From NCBI GenBank assembly GCA_029862205.1, contig JAOTXT010000007.1:29918-93917 (forward strand): a stretch of DNA of 64,000 nt. The letters are read 5' to 3'. The DNA is from Paracoccaceae bacterium (GTDB lineage Bacteria; Pseudomonadota; Alphaproteobacteria; Rhodobacterales; Rhodobacteraceae). Numbering within the stretch: the stretch's first letter is position 1; every line of letters begins with the position of its first letter. The position numbers and the translations under genes were made by a program. The notes under the pieces are model-generated. The model worked only from the letters and a program-made list of their open reading frames with translations, searched no databases and had not been told where the DNA came from. Of the stretch, positions 35,763-43,885 are shown piece by piece.

Positions 35763-36800
35763 TCAGCGCCGGAACTGCCCGGTCCGCTTCATATGAAGTG
35801 CAGCCTTCCCCACAGGCGTGTCGCCAATGCCGGTATCGCCGTACTGCAAATTGTCGATGTGCCAGAGGCTGTTCGCCTCGATCAGAACCGGACCGTCCGG
35901 CGTCACCGCCACATCCCAGCCGAGCGTTGGCAATTCCGGCAGTGCGAAGGCGGCACGACAGACAATCGTGCGCAGCTCTGACCAGAATGGTATCTGTGTC
36001 CCGGCGAAGCTGGCACCGGTATCGGGATGCACTGAAAATGCCTCGGGACCGAAGCGTGCCTTCTGTTTTGCGAGCCGCGTCAGCCGGCCGGTTTCAAGAT
36101 CTATTTGGACGACCAGACCGCCGTGCCCGCCGTTATCGACCGGTGCATCGCCCTGGCCCAGCTTTTGAACCGCTGCGCTGTTCACACACCGCCCGTCGGT
36201 CAAAAGCGTGTCGATGCGGACTGAGTTGATCACACCAGGCTTGATCGCGGCAATTGTGGGGTGCTGTTGGAGAACGGGTTGCACCAAAACGCCGGAGGTG
36301 GATTGAAAGATCTCGTCCACATCGTCTCCCGGCGCCGAGATGAAAGCTCCCTTTCCACGCGTGCCAAACGTCGGCTTGACGAAAACCGGCGCATTGTGCG
36401 CGGCAAGGATATTGCGCGCGGCGTTCTTATCGATCGCGCGGTCCTCCGCATCACGAATCTCGCCACATTGCAGTATCCGGAAGAGCTCGCGGATCACCGG
36501 TAATCCATGCGCCTCGAGCGTCACGCGAAAGAGATGCTTGTCAAAGACGAGATCCCGCGCGGCGGGGTCGTTCACACGCTCTTGAAAATTTCTTAATAGG
36601 CTCGACGGCATGAAGGACATGACGTCGCGTGTTGCCTCATTTTGGTAGAGCGAGCTGACCATATACTGAGTCGGCAAGGACTCGTACTTGCGGTAAAGGC
36701 TCCACATTTCTTTTGCTTGAGCAAAGGGCGACTTCTTGCCTGAAACCTTGAAATAAGGAACGATATAATGATCAATTTTTTTTAGTGCTTGAGCAACCAT
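35763..36800 (-). CDS. ATP-grasp protein of the sugar-transfer-associated type
   Basis: A 345-residue protein with ATP-grasp features: PVFVKPTFGTRGKGAFIS (nucleotide-binding Lys and Gly-rich loop), GVLVQPVLQQHP, INSVRIDTLLTDG and the metal segment PVLIEANSLWHID near the C-terminus. The layout fits the ATPgrasp_ST family, found near polysaccharide genes, but no glycan genes adjoin here. It is likely a carboxylate-amine or similar ligase of unknown substrate. ATG 36800 was preferred over a TTG 14 codons upstream that has no ribosome-binding site. Its base composition is less GC-rich than the core genes. Confidence 0.82.
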   Translation of the reverse strand: MVAQALKKIDHYIVPYFKVSGKKSPFAQAKEMWSLYRKYESLPTQYMVSSLYQNEATRDVMSFMPSSLLRNFQERVNDPAARDLVFDKHLFRVTLEAHGLPVIRELFRILQCGEIRDAEDRAIDKNAARNILAAHNAPVFVKPTFGTRGKGAFISAPGDDVDEIFQSTSGVLVQPVLQQHPTIAAIKPGVINSVRIDTLLTDGRCVNSAAVQKLGQGDAPVDNGGHGGLVVQIDLETGRLTRLAKQKARFGPEAFSVHPDTGASFAGTQIPFWSELRTIVCRAAFALPELPTLGWDVAVTPDGPVLIEANSLWHIDNLQYGDTGIGDTPVGKAALHMKRTGQFRR

Positions 36801-37312
36801 TTGAACAAACCCACTTTCGCTGGGCCACGCAAAGCAAATCAATCAAAGGTGCAACTCGCAGCACCCTAACCATTGGTCAGTGCGCCGAGAGCAATCTGCG
36901 CCTCTAGCACTTTGGCGACCAATTCCCCCCTAATAGTTAGATGCATCGAAAATATTGCAGATTCTCCCCTTTGACAAACACAATCTGTGGTTGAGTCGAA
37001 AATCCGGCCCAATTGTGGCGATTTAGGGGGGAGAGCCAGCGCCACGAGGCATGATCCACGGATTGTCGGACGACGGGGGTGTGATATTTGGCGAGCTATA
37101 AGCGCGCCTAATAAAGCGGTCCTTGGAGTTGTAATTCATGGGAACTCTGCGGCGCCGATCGGGGGGTAAAGTCCTTGTGCAACATCAGGTACTGACCCCC
37201 ACAGCATGCGCCGATCGCGGCCATTCAGCGTGCATCACGACTGATCGGTTCTGCGCATCAGGCCGGCCGCTCGGGGGACGTAGACTAGCGTCTGTTCGGT
37301 GCCGATGTCCAG
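36801..37312. other. 512-base gap without a supported gene
   Basis: It separates the ATP-grasp and cupin genes. Short open frames exist on the plus strand (36987-37169, 37138-37347), but they have no ribosome-binding site or recognisable similarity. No inverted repeats typical of an insertion sequence were found. The promoter of the ATP-grasp gene must lie in its left part; the rest looks like decayed or non-coding DNA in an accessory region. Confidence 0.5.
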
Positions 37313-37681
37313 CTATTCGCCGGAATCGCGGATGCCGACTTGGATGACCAATATGTCGATGTCAGAGACTGAATCGTTCACCAACTCGTGCTCCCCGAAG
37401 GCTGGATTGAGGATCATGTCACCTTTTTTCACGGCAACGGGTACATTCGCCACGGTCATCGTTCCCTGGCCTTCCAGGACAATATACATCTCTTCATTAT
37501 TGCCATGCCGATGGCGCCCAATTGTCGAGTTGGGCGGGACGACAACGCGATCCACAAAATCGACGCTGCTCCTGAAATCGGACGCTCCCCAGACTTCGTG
37601 GAGACTGACGTTGCCGCGCCCACCATGCGAATTTTCTTGGGTCTGCTTCGGCGCGGTTAGAAAGTTTCTTATCACTGTCAT
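37313..37681 (-). CDS. Small cupin-domain protein
   Basis: A 122-residue single-cupin protein. Motif 1 is the metal-binding G-x5-H-x-H-x-Glu type in PPNSTIGRHRHGNNEEMYIVLEG, and motif 2 is in KKGDMILNPAFGEHELVN, with His as the last ligand. Small cupins of this form may be sugar isomerases, dioxygenases or sensors; nothing more specific is supported. AAAGGGAAA is just before ATG 37681. The gene does not carry the repeated operator-like motif of the next three minus-strand genes. Confidence 0.83.
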   Translation of the reverse strand: MTVIRNFLTAPKQTQENSHGGRGNVSLHEVWGASDFRSSVDFVDRVVVPPNSTIGRHRHGNNEEMYIVLEGQGTMTVANVPVAVKKGDMILNPAFGEHELVNDSVSDIDILVIQVGIRDSGE

Positions 37682-37825
37682 TTTCCCTTTGAATCGGTGC
37701 TCGCTCCCGCCGGACCGTCTAGCCAATCGCGGCGGCGATCTGCACCGATAGATCGCGCCGCGCTTCAGATTGTCAAATTGACGGACCGTGCCGGGAGCCT
37801 GAGCCCCCGGGGCCTCGCGCCCGAC

Positions 37826-38311
37826 TTACAGTTCGGCCGCTGCGGTGTGCTCGATCCGTTTCCAGTTCTCGGCGGCCTTCGCGATGGTTCCGGCGCGATC
37901 CTTCTGGAACATGCGGAAAATGTCCTCGTTCAGGAAAACGTAGAGCTTTCCATCCATGACCTCGGCGTATTGCGGGTCGCCGTCGAACTTCTTTCCAACC
38001 GATACGCCGAACGTGCAGAAGCCGCCGTTCTCGGGAACGTAGGCAGCTGGCTTAGCCGCGAATGCGTCCATGTTGGCCTGCGTATCGAAGTAGTAGGCGA
38101 CACCGTCATGAACGGCGGTATAGCGCGCCGTGCCCTCGATCCGGTTGCCGAGCTCGATAAACGCCACGGGATCGACGCCGTGCAGTCCGAGCGCGGCGCC
38201 GGCGGCTGTCAGGCCAGCGGAGACGTTGTTCTCTTCGGCGGCGAAAGCGCCAGGGGCCGTCGCGACGAAGCTGGCCAAAGCGATCGCGGCGAATGTGATT
38301 TTATGGGTCAT
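37826..38311 (-). CDS. Secreted YHS-domain protein
   Basis: A 161-residue protein with a signal peptide (MTHKITFAAIALASFVATAPGAFA) and a YHS-type domain: HGVDPVAFIELGNRIEGTARYTAVHDGVAYYFDTQANMDAFAAKPAAYVPENGGFCTFGV shows the usual DPV..., YYF and P...Y...GG.C elements. Such domains are thought to bind metals or heme-related ligands; in the periplasm the role is unknown. It shares with the P460 gene and the next secreted gene a 31- to 42-base motif located about 94 bases before its start, so these genes are probably co-regulated. Confidence 0.85.
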   Translation of the reverse strand: MTHKITFAAIALASFVATAPGAFAAEENNVSAGLTAAGAALGLHGVDPVAFIELGNRIEGTARYTAVHDGVAYYFDTQANMDAFAAKPAAYVPENGGFCTFGVSVGKKFDGDPQYAEVMDGKLYVFLNEDIFRMFQKDRAGTIAKAAENWKRIEHTAAAEL

Positions 38312-38404
38312 TGCATGTCCTTTCTGGTGTCGGTGAATTAACGCTTGTTCGAGGCTGCGAGTTATTTTCTCGCTGATACAATTTGCTGGCGGGATTTATA
38401 TAAA

Positions 38405-38446
38405 TCCAATACCAATGATTTATCGATCAATGCATGGGAGATAGTG
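38405..38446 (-). promoter_or_regulatory. Repeated bipartite motif, copy 1 (before YHS gene)
   Basis: TCCAATACC at 38405-38413, 13 bases, then TCAATGCAT at 38427-38435, followed by GATAGTG at 38440-38446. It is 32/42 identical to copy 2 and starts 94 bases upstream of the YHS start codon. The spacer keeps AT at its positions 2-3 and 9-10. A likely binding site for the LysR regulator encoded at 40194-41108. Confidence 0.65.
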
Positions 38447-38491
38447 ATAGTACTTAATTCACTTATCATTTAGGTGGATGCAATATAGAAT

Positions 38492-38519
38492 AGCACGGCA
38501 ACTGTGTAGTTACCGTGCT
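38492..38519 (-). terminator. Hairpin downstream of the cytochrome P460 gene
   Basis: An 11-base stem with one mismatch: AGCACGGCAAC at 38492-38502 and GTTACCGTGCT at 38509-38519, with a 6-base loop. On the minus strand it begins 41 bases after the P460 stop and is followed by ATTCTATATT, a modest T-rich tract. It probably ends the P460 mRNA before the YHS promoter. Confidence 0.6.
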
Positions 38520-38559
38520 ATTTCCTCTGGGGTACTTAACGCGAGTCTTGAAGACTCGG

Positions 38560-39186
38560 CTATTCTGGCTTTGCCGCGCGCAGCACGGGATAGAACTGGG
38601 TGAAAACGAAATCGTCGGCGGCGATGGCTTCATGGCACGCGCTACATGCCTCGTAAGGCTGCTTCATCGCCGTCACGTTGTAGGGCTCCGGCTTGTGACC
38701 GAAGCTGAAATACGCCCAGTTCCCGGGGTCGTCCGGAAATTGCGCCTTGCTCTTGATGGTGATTTCAAAGCCCGAATAGTCGCCCATGAAGTATCCGGTG
38801 CCGCTCACTTCATCGGTCGATCCGTCTTCATTTGCCCCATCGGGCGCGCGAATGAATGTCAGCTCCTTGGCGATGACCGTTCCTTCACGAAATTCGCCAG
38901 TCTGTTTGAAATGCGCCCAGCTCGCCGGATCGATGTAGACGATGTGATGCTCGGGGAACGGTGCCTCACCGTCGTTGAGCGCATTCGGCGTAACCAAGCT
39001 GCCCACGAACGGCCATTCACGCCAGATCTTGCCCTCGGGAAGTTTCAGCATGTTGTCGGCGGTGAACTCCGGCGAATAGGTCGCCTCCTGGGCGTCAGCC
39101 GCGACCAAGGAAAGCGCGACGGCGACGGCGCTTTGAAGCAGGGTCGCGCGCAGCTTTGGGTGCCGTGGGTCGATGCGATGAGACAT
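38560..39186 (-). CDS. Cytochrome P460 family protein
   Basis: A 208-residue periplasmic heme protein with a signal peptide ending near ADAQ (about 33). The single c-type heme site is CSACH at 181-185. K107 in GTVIAKELTF is in the place of the lysine that cross-links to the heme in Nitrosomonas P460, and the C-terminal VFTQFYPVL is also typical. P460 enzymes oxidise hydroxylamine or nitric oxide; in a heterotroph a detoxifying role is likely. The c-type maturation system acts elsewhere. The start at 39186 gives a normal leader. It carries copy 2 of the repeated motif 104 bases upstream. Confidence 0.9.
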   Translation of the reverse strand: MSHRIDPRHPKLRATLLQSAVAVALSLVAADAQEATYSPEFTADNMLKLPEGKIWREWPFVGSLVTPNALNDGEAPFPEHHIVYIDPASWAHFKQTGEFREGTVIAKELTFIRAPDGANEDGSTDEVSGTGYFMGDYSGFEITIKSKAQFPDDPGNWAYFSFGHKPEPYNVTAMKQPYEACSACHEAIAADDFVFTQFYPVLRAAKPE

Positions 39187-39289
39187 TGCTTGCTCCTACG
39201 TTTGCTACCGCAATGGCGACCATCGGGTCGCGCCTTTGAGCGGAGAATCTGTTTCGTGATTTGAATTTGCGGTCTAGGCGTGCGCCGCG

Positions 39290-39331
39290 TCCAATACCGA
39301 TGACGCATGTCTCAATGCATCGAGGATAGTG
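39290..39331 (-). promoter_or_regulatory. Repeated bipartite motif, copy 2 (before cytochrome P460 gene)
   Basis: TCCAATACC at 39290-39298, 13 bases, TCAATGCAT at 39312-39320, and GATAGTG at 39325-39331. It starts 104 bases upstream of the P460 start codon. Arrangement and orientation are as in copies 1 and 3. Confidence 0.65.
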
Positions 39332-39374
39332 TGAATTTTTTCAGTTTTGGGGGCGCTGAGAACGAAATGGAAGT

Positions 39375-40040
39375 TCATTGCCGCAATCGAGAATTGTCAC
39401 AGGGCGATTGCTTCTTCCGAACCTCATGGCGCCGGCTTTTGCTTGGAGACCAAGCAAGAAACTTCAATCGGAGATAATTCATCTGTTCGCTGTGGTCCTC
39501 GCGTAGTTCGACCCGAAGTGTCGCGCGGCCTTCTTGGTGCCATTCGAAACCGACAACCCTGCCCGCGGGTTCCATCTTTCGCCGCAGGAGCTGGCGATCG
39601 TAGGAACCGTATTGCCGTTCGAGCCGGTCTACGACTGCCTGGATATCGAATGTCTGGGGATCGACAGGACGATCGAATTCGATGCGGGAAAGCCTTCCGC
39701 CGTCGACAGGTGGATCGAAGTGCATGCGCAGGGCTCCCGATAGAGCCTTACCACGAAGGATGCGCGGTGTCTGTTGAGGCAGCTTGATTGCCTGGCCAAA
39801 ACGATAGCAATTGGGCGCCGCGTATTCTAGCTGGGCGTCCGGATAAATCACGAGAGCAGCTTTGAAGTCCGTTCCCAGCGTCAGACCTGCGATTGTAAAA
39901 TCGCGCTGCAAATCGGCATCGTTGACGTTCGTCACGTTCGCATTTGATGTTCCAAGCGCTGAAAAGCATAGAAGCAGCAGCGTGGCCGACAACCTGGCCT
40001 GCAGCAGCGGGCGGGCGTGCATTTCAGACGTCTCTCTCAT
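39375..40040 (-). CDS. Secreted hypothetical protein in the P460 locus
   Basis: A 221-residue protein with an N-terminal hydrophobic leader (LSATLLLLCFSALGTSNA, cleavage near 34). The mature part has DFTIAGLTLGTDFKAALVIYPDA, a sequence form seen in small periplasmic proteins, then alternating strands such as SRIEFDRPVD and AGRVVGFEWHQEGRATLRVEL. No cofactor motif is visible and the family was not recognised. GAGG 6 bases before ATG 40040 sets the start. It is divergent from the lysR gene and has copy 3 of the repeated motif 100 bases upstream of its start. Confidence 0.78.
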   Translation of the reverse strand: MRETSEMHARPLLQARLSATLLLLCFSALGTSNANVTNVNDADLQRDFTIAGLTLGTDFKAALVIYPDAQLEYAAPNCYRFGQAIKLPQQTPRILRGKALSGALRMHFDPPVDGGRLSRIEFDRPVDPQTFDIQAVVDRLERQYGSYDRQLLRRKMEPAGRVVGFEWHQEGRATLRVELREDHSEQMNYLRLKFLAWSPSKSRRHEVRKKQSPCDNSRLRQ

Positions 40041-40139
40041 GTATGACCTCACTCGCCAGGAGCGTACGTGATCTGGTGTCGGCAATTGGGTCAGGACAGG
40101 CCGGTCAGCCCTCTAGGTAGACCCTCGGAATCTCAACTG

Positions 40140-40170
40140 TCCAATACCGATCGTTTATGGTTCAATGCGC
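40140..40170 (-). promoter_or_regulatory. Repeated bipartite motif, copy 3 (between secreted gene and lysR)
   Basis: TCCAATACC at 40140-40148, 13 bases, then TCAATGC at 40162-40168. It lies in the divergent intergenic region, 100 bases from the secreted-protein start and 24 bases before the lysR start. This is the usual position for a LysR-family operator that also mediates autoregulation. Confidence 0.65.
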
Positions 40171-40193
40171 GCCGTATGGTCTGGGGATAGGCG

Positions 40194-41108
40194 ATGGAAT
40201 TCCATCAGATACGCTATTTTTTAAAGGCTGCGGAGAACCTCAATTTCACACGTGCCGCGGAGCAGTGCCATGTGTCTCAGCCCGCCCTGACGCGCGCCAT
40301 TCAGAAACTTGAGGACGAGTTCGGCGGTGATTTATTCGTCCGAAACGGTCGAGCCGTGACGTTGTCACCGCTAGGCGACCTGATGCGCGAGCATCTTCAG
40401 CGCATACAGGCCACAAGGGAGTTGGCGCGCGCCGCCGCGAAAACCTTCCTGGATGAAGGTGTGGCCGAGTTGAACGTGGGCGTCATGTGCACGATCGGGC
40501 CGGACCTATTGACGGCTTTCATCGATGATTTCAGAAACCGCCATCTTGACGTTTTACTCATTCTGCACGATGTCGAACCGAAAGCTTTGTCAAAGCTGTT
40601 GCTGTCGGGCTTTCTGGACCTGGCCTTCATCGCGCAATATCGCGATCAGGAACGCGACGGAGTTTCCGCCCAAGTTCTGTTCGAGGAGACGATGGGAGTT
40701 GCCTTCGGCGAGACGCATCGTTTCGCCGCGATGGATGACATAACTTTGTTCGACATCGCCGAGGAACCTTATCTCGACCGTCTGAACTGTGAGCTCAGGC
40801 AGCCATTTTGCGAGTTCATGAGCGATAACGGCCTTGAGCTCCGCATCGCTTGCAGCAGCGCCAGAGAAGATTGGATCCAGGCGATGATCATGCGCGGTCT
40901 TGGCGTGAGCATTATGCCGCGCTTTTCGGTTATCAGCCGGAGACTCGGATGGCGTAAGCTTTCCGGGCCACTATCCGGTCGCCGGAAGATCACGATTGCG
41001 CGCGCCGATGCCGTGTCGTCTCAACCCGCGGCCACGGCATTCTTTTCGGATGCCGTTGGTTTTTCCTGGGACAACGCTCTTCAGGCGAATGGAGGCGATA
41101 CCCGATAA
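40194..41108 (+). CDS. LysR-family transcriptional regulator
   Basis: A 304-residue regulator. The N-terminal winged helix-turn-helix is clear (MEFHQIRYFLKAAENLNFTRAAEQCHVSQPALTRAIQKLE, residues 1-40), followed by the linker helix and a periplasmic-binding-fold effector domain (about 90-290). Its divergent position next to a gene carrying a motif repeated before two other genes makes it the likely controller of the secreted protein, P460 and YHS genes. The effector is unknown; nitrosative or hydroxylamine stress would fit the P460 context. Confidence 0.93.
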   Translation: MEFHQIRYFLKAAENLNFTRAAEQCHVSQPALTRAIQKLEDEFGGDLFVRNGRAVTLSPLGDLMREHLQRIQATRELARAAAKTFLDEGVAELNVGVMCTIGPDLLTAFIDDFRNRHLDVLLILHDVEPKALSKLLLSGFLDLAFIAQYRDQERDGVSAQVLFEETMGVAFGETHRFAAMDDITLFDIAEEPYLDRLNCELRQPFCEFMSDNGLELRIACSSAREDWIQAMIMRGLGVSIMPRFSVISRRLGWRKLSGPLSGRRKITIARADAVSSQPAATAFFSDAVGFSWDNALQANGGDTR

Positions 41109-41152
41109 TCGACCGCTTGAACGTTGTTATCGCGTGAGAGACTCTGCTCTCC

Positions 41153-41824
41153 TCACATCTGTTCCCGCCGCGCTTCGACCAGTTGCTTGAGCATTCTGAC
41201 CGCATAGGCCGGTCCGGTGATGGCCGGACGGCGCGATTGCCGTTCGACCAATCCGGCGGCGCGCGCCATCGAGTATTGGCCGAGAACGATCACCGGCTCG
41301 CCGGCCCGTTCGGCGGCCGCCGCGATCAGCCAGTCGTGGCGCCCGGTGTCGCCGGTCCTTAGCGCGTCCATGGCGCCCTCAACGAGCTCGAAGGCAACCG
41401 GCTGGTCCGGATCCTCGCGGAACTCGTCGACCAGCTTTTTCACGACCCGGACCGTTGGCGCGAAGGTGCAGAGGATGCGCACCGGCTTGCCGAGCCCCAG
41501 TGCCTGTTCGATAGCCGCCTCATCCGGCCGAAGCACCGGCACGTCCAGCGCACGACCGGCGGCCTTGATCGCATCCGAGAAGGCGGAGCAGGTGAAGAGC
41601 AGTCCCTCGGCCCCGCAAGCGGCCTGGTATTTGGCCAGGGTCACGATCCGCTCGGAAAACGCCGGGCCGTCATAGGCCGTGTTCGCGGCGTCCGATTGCA
41701 GGGATTCATCCAGAAGGCTGACGATCCGCGCCTCGGGCCAGTGCGCCTCGAAGGCCGCCCGCGCGGGTTCGACCGCCAGGGGCGTCGCGTGGACCAAACC
41801 GATGCGCGGGGCTTCGCGATACAA
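41153..41824 (-). CDS. Aspartate/glutamate racemase family protein with one Cys
   Basis: A 223-residue member of the Asp/Glu/hydantoin racemase superfamily. The first catalytic Cys is C79 in LLFTCSAFSDA. The second, normally in a GC(T/S) context, reads VLGQYSMARAA with Q183 in its place, so a two-base racemisation is not expected; decarboxylase or isomerase activity is possible. It is the last gene of the ABC-transporter operon, separated from the permease gene by a terminator-like hairpin, and may process the imported compound. Confidence 0.82.
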   Translation of the reverse strand: MYREAPRIGLVHATPLAVEPARAAFEAHWPEARIVSLLDESLQSDAANTAYDGPAFSERIVTLAKYQAACGAEGLLFTCSAFSDAIKAAGRALDVPVLRPDEAAIEQALGLGKPVRILCTFAPTVRVVKKLVDEFREDPDQPVAFELVEGAMDALRTGDTGRHDWLIAAAAERAGEPVIVLGQYSMARAAGLVERQSRRPAITGPAYAVRMLKQLVEARREQM

Positions 41825-41845
41825 TCCCGCCTCCCGAAACGGAAA

Positions 41846-41872
41846 CCGGCCGCCCCTGGGCGGGACGGCCGG
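41846..41872 (-). terminator. Terminator-like hairpin between permease and racemase genes
   Basis: Stem CCGGCCG at 41846-41852 with CGGCCGG at 41866-41872 and further GC pairing inside. On the minus strand it is followed by TTTCCGTTTC. It lies 24 bases after the dppC-type stop and may cause partial termination so that the racemase gene is expressed less than the transporter. Confidence 0.6.
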
Positions 41873-41895
41873 ACTACTCTAGCGGATCGGTCCTC

Positions 41896-42804
41896 CTACT
41901 GCGAGCGCAGCTTCGGGTCCAGCGCGTCGCGGACCGCGTCGCCAAATAGGTTGAAGCCAAAGACCCCCAGCGTGATCGCCACGCCAGGCCAGATTGCGAT
42001 CCAGGGCTCGGTGCGGATGAACTCCTGCGCGTTCCTAAGCATCAGGCCCCACGCGGGAACCGGGTCCTGCACGCCCAGGCCCAGGAATGACAGCGACGCT
42101 TCCAGCAGGATCGCCTGACCGACAAACGCGGTGATCATGATCAGATAGGGGGCCATCACGTTCGGAACCATATGGCGCAGGATGATCCTGGTGTCCGAGA
42201 ACCCATTAGCCCGAGCCGCGTCCACATACGGGATCTCGCGGATCGCCAGCGCCGAGGAGCGCACGACCCGTGCACAATTCGGGATCAGCGGCAGGGTAAT
42301 CGCAATGATCACGAAATAGACCGAGCTTTCCGGCGAGACTTGCAGTGATTGGGTGATCGAGACGATCGCCAGCGCCATGATGATCAGCGGGAAAGCCATG
42401 AAGACGTCCATGATCCGCTGAAAGATCAGATCGACAATGCCACCGAAATAGGCGCTGCCCACGCCCAGAACCAATCCCACTGTCGAGCCGACGATCGCAC
42501 AGGTGAAACCGACGAAGAGCGCGGTGCGTGAACCATAGAGCACCCGGGTCAGGATATCCCGGCCCCATTCGTCGGTACCCATCGGGAACTGCGCGTTCGG
42601 CGCGACGAATTGAGAATCGTAACTGTTCGCGGTCGGATCAAACGCGGTCAGATACGGGGCGAAGATTGCCATCAGCACGTAGAGGATCACGACGACGGCG
42701 CCGCCCGTTCCCAAAGGTTGTTTGCGCGCGAAGGTCGCGATCTGCGACAGCAGGCCGGGCCGATCTCGGATTTCTTCCAGTTGTTCCGTCGTTACGTCAC
42801 TCAT
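41896..42804 (-). CDS. Peptide/opine ABC transporter permease (DppC-like)
   Basis: A 302-residue inner-membrane permease with six predicted helices. The N-terminal LGTGGAVVVILYVLMAIFAPYL followed by FPMGTDEWGRDILTRVLYGSR is the OppC/DppC hallmark. The ATPase-contact EAA loop is REIPYVDAARANGFSDTRIILRHMVPNV. It forms a channel with the DppB-like protein. Its start codon is 10 bases after the dppB-type stop. Substrate may be a dipeptide, opine or related small peptide-like compound. Confidence 0.93.
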   Translation of the reverse strand: MSDVTTEQLEEIRDRPGLLSQIATFARKQPLGTGGAVVVILYVLMAIFAPYLTAFDPTANSYDSQFVAPNAQFPMGTDEWGRDILTRVLYGSRTALFVGFTCAIVGSTVGLVLGVGSAYFGGIVDLIFQRIMDVFMAFPLIIMALAIVSITQSLQVSPESSVYFVIIAITLPLIPNCARVVRSSALAIREIPYVDAARANGFSDTRIILRHMVPNVMAPYLIMITAFVGQAILLEASLSFLGLGVQDPVPAWGLMLRNAQEFIRTEPWIAIWPGVAITLGVFGFNLFGDAVRDALDPKLRSQ

Positions 42805-42814
42805 CGGTTCGGTC

Positions 42815-43786
42815 CTAGCTGTAGCGAATGCGCGGATCGAGCCACGCATAGAGGATATCCACCAGGAAGTTGGTGAAGACGAAGATCAATACGATCAACA
42901 TCACGATCCCCTGGGTCATGGTGTAGTCGACCTGCGTCACTGAATCGACCAGCAGACGCCCGAGGCCGTTCAGGTTGAAGACCTGTTCGGTCACCACGAG
43001 CCCGCCCATCAGGAATGCGAACTCGATGCCGATCACGGTGACCACCGGCAGCAACGCGTTCTTCAGCGCATGGCGATTGACGATCAGAGTCTCGGTCAGA
43101 CCCTTGGCGCGAGCGGTGCGGACATAATCTTCCCGCAGCACTTCGAGCAGGGCCGAGCGCATCATGCGGGTTGCAACCGCCGAGTATCGGTATCCGGTCG
43201 CTAGAGCCGGCCAGATCAGCATCGATAGGTTGTAGGCCGGATCCTTCCATAGCGGTACGTAATCTATCGGCGGTGTCCATCGGGTTCCGGTGAGTGCGTC
43301 CGAGACACTAAGCAGCGCGAGCAAAATAAGGATTCCGAGCCAGAACGACGGCACGGCAATTCCGGCAACTGCAATCGAGCGAACGAAATAGTCGATCCAA
43401 GAGTTCTGGTAGACCGCGGAGAGCGTCCCCAACGGGATTGCGATCACAATTGATACGATGGTGGCCATGATCGCCACCTGGAGGCTCAACTCGAACCGCA
43501 GGCCCATCTCGTAGGCGACTTTGCGGCCTGTCCACATCGAGGTGCCAAAGTCAAGCACGGCCAGACCGCCGACGAAATTGGTGAACTGGACAACCAGCGG
43601 ATCGTTGAGCCCCTGCTGTTCGCGGCAAAGTTCGATTTGCGCCTCGTCCACATAGGCGCCTTCACCGCCCAGTTTCAGTTCGCAAACGTCGCCCGGCATG
43701 GCCCGCAGCATGAAGAAGATCACGAAGGCGGCGCCAAGCACCGTCGGGATCATCAAGAGGAGGCGCTTGAAAACGTATTGCCACAT
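42815..43786 (-). CDS. Peptide/opine ABC transporter permease (DppB-like)
   Basis: A 323-residue permease with the OppB/DppB N-terminus (MWQYVFKRLLLMIPTVLGAAFVIFFMLR) and six helices. The coupling loop is LEVLREDYVRTARAKGLTE, with the C-terminal LVTEQVFNLNGLGRLLVDSV typical of this family. It has a longer first periplasmic loop containing CELKLGGEGAYVDEAQIELC, as in several opine-type permeases. Immediately upstream of the DppC-like gene and 99 bases after the binding-protein gene. Confidence 0.93.
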   Translation of the reverse strand: MWQYVFKRLLLMIPTVLGAAFVIFFMLRAMPGDVCELKLGGEGAYVDEAQIELCREQQGLNDPLVVQFTNFVGGLAVLDFGTSMWTGRKVAYEMGLRFELSLQVAIMATIVSIVIAIPLGTLSAVYQNSWIDYFVRSIAVAGIAVPSFWLGILILLALLSVSDALTGTRWTPPIDYVPLWKDPAYNLSMLIWPALATGYRYSAVATRMMRSALLEVLREDYVRTARAKGLTETLIVNRHALKNALLPVVTVIGIEFAFLMGGLVVTEQVFNLNGLGRLLVDSVTQVDYTMTQGIVMLIVLIFVFTNFLVDILYAWLDPRIRYS

Positions 43787-43844
43787 CAGCCCATATCCAC
43801 TTGCTGCTACCGCCGGTCACACCGCCCCAGCAGGGCCGGGCAGA

Positions 43845-43866
43845 GACGGCCCCCGGAGGGGCCGTC
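43845..43866 (-). other. Intercistronic hairpin after the binding-protein gene
   Basis: A perfect 9-base stem, GACGGCCCC at 43845-43853 and GGGGCCGTC at 43858-43866, with a 4-base loop. It begins 19 bases after the binding-protein stop and lacks a T-run. Such hairpins often protect the upstream message, giving excess binding protein over permease. Confidence 0.6.
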
Positions 43867-43885
43867 CCATTTCAGGTTTAGGTGC

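Noticed and set aside
36987..37347. Short plus-strand frames possibly representing a transposase remnant.
   Set aside because: No transposase motif and no flanking inverted or direct repeats could be found.
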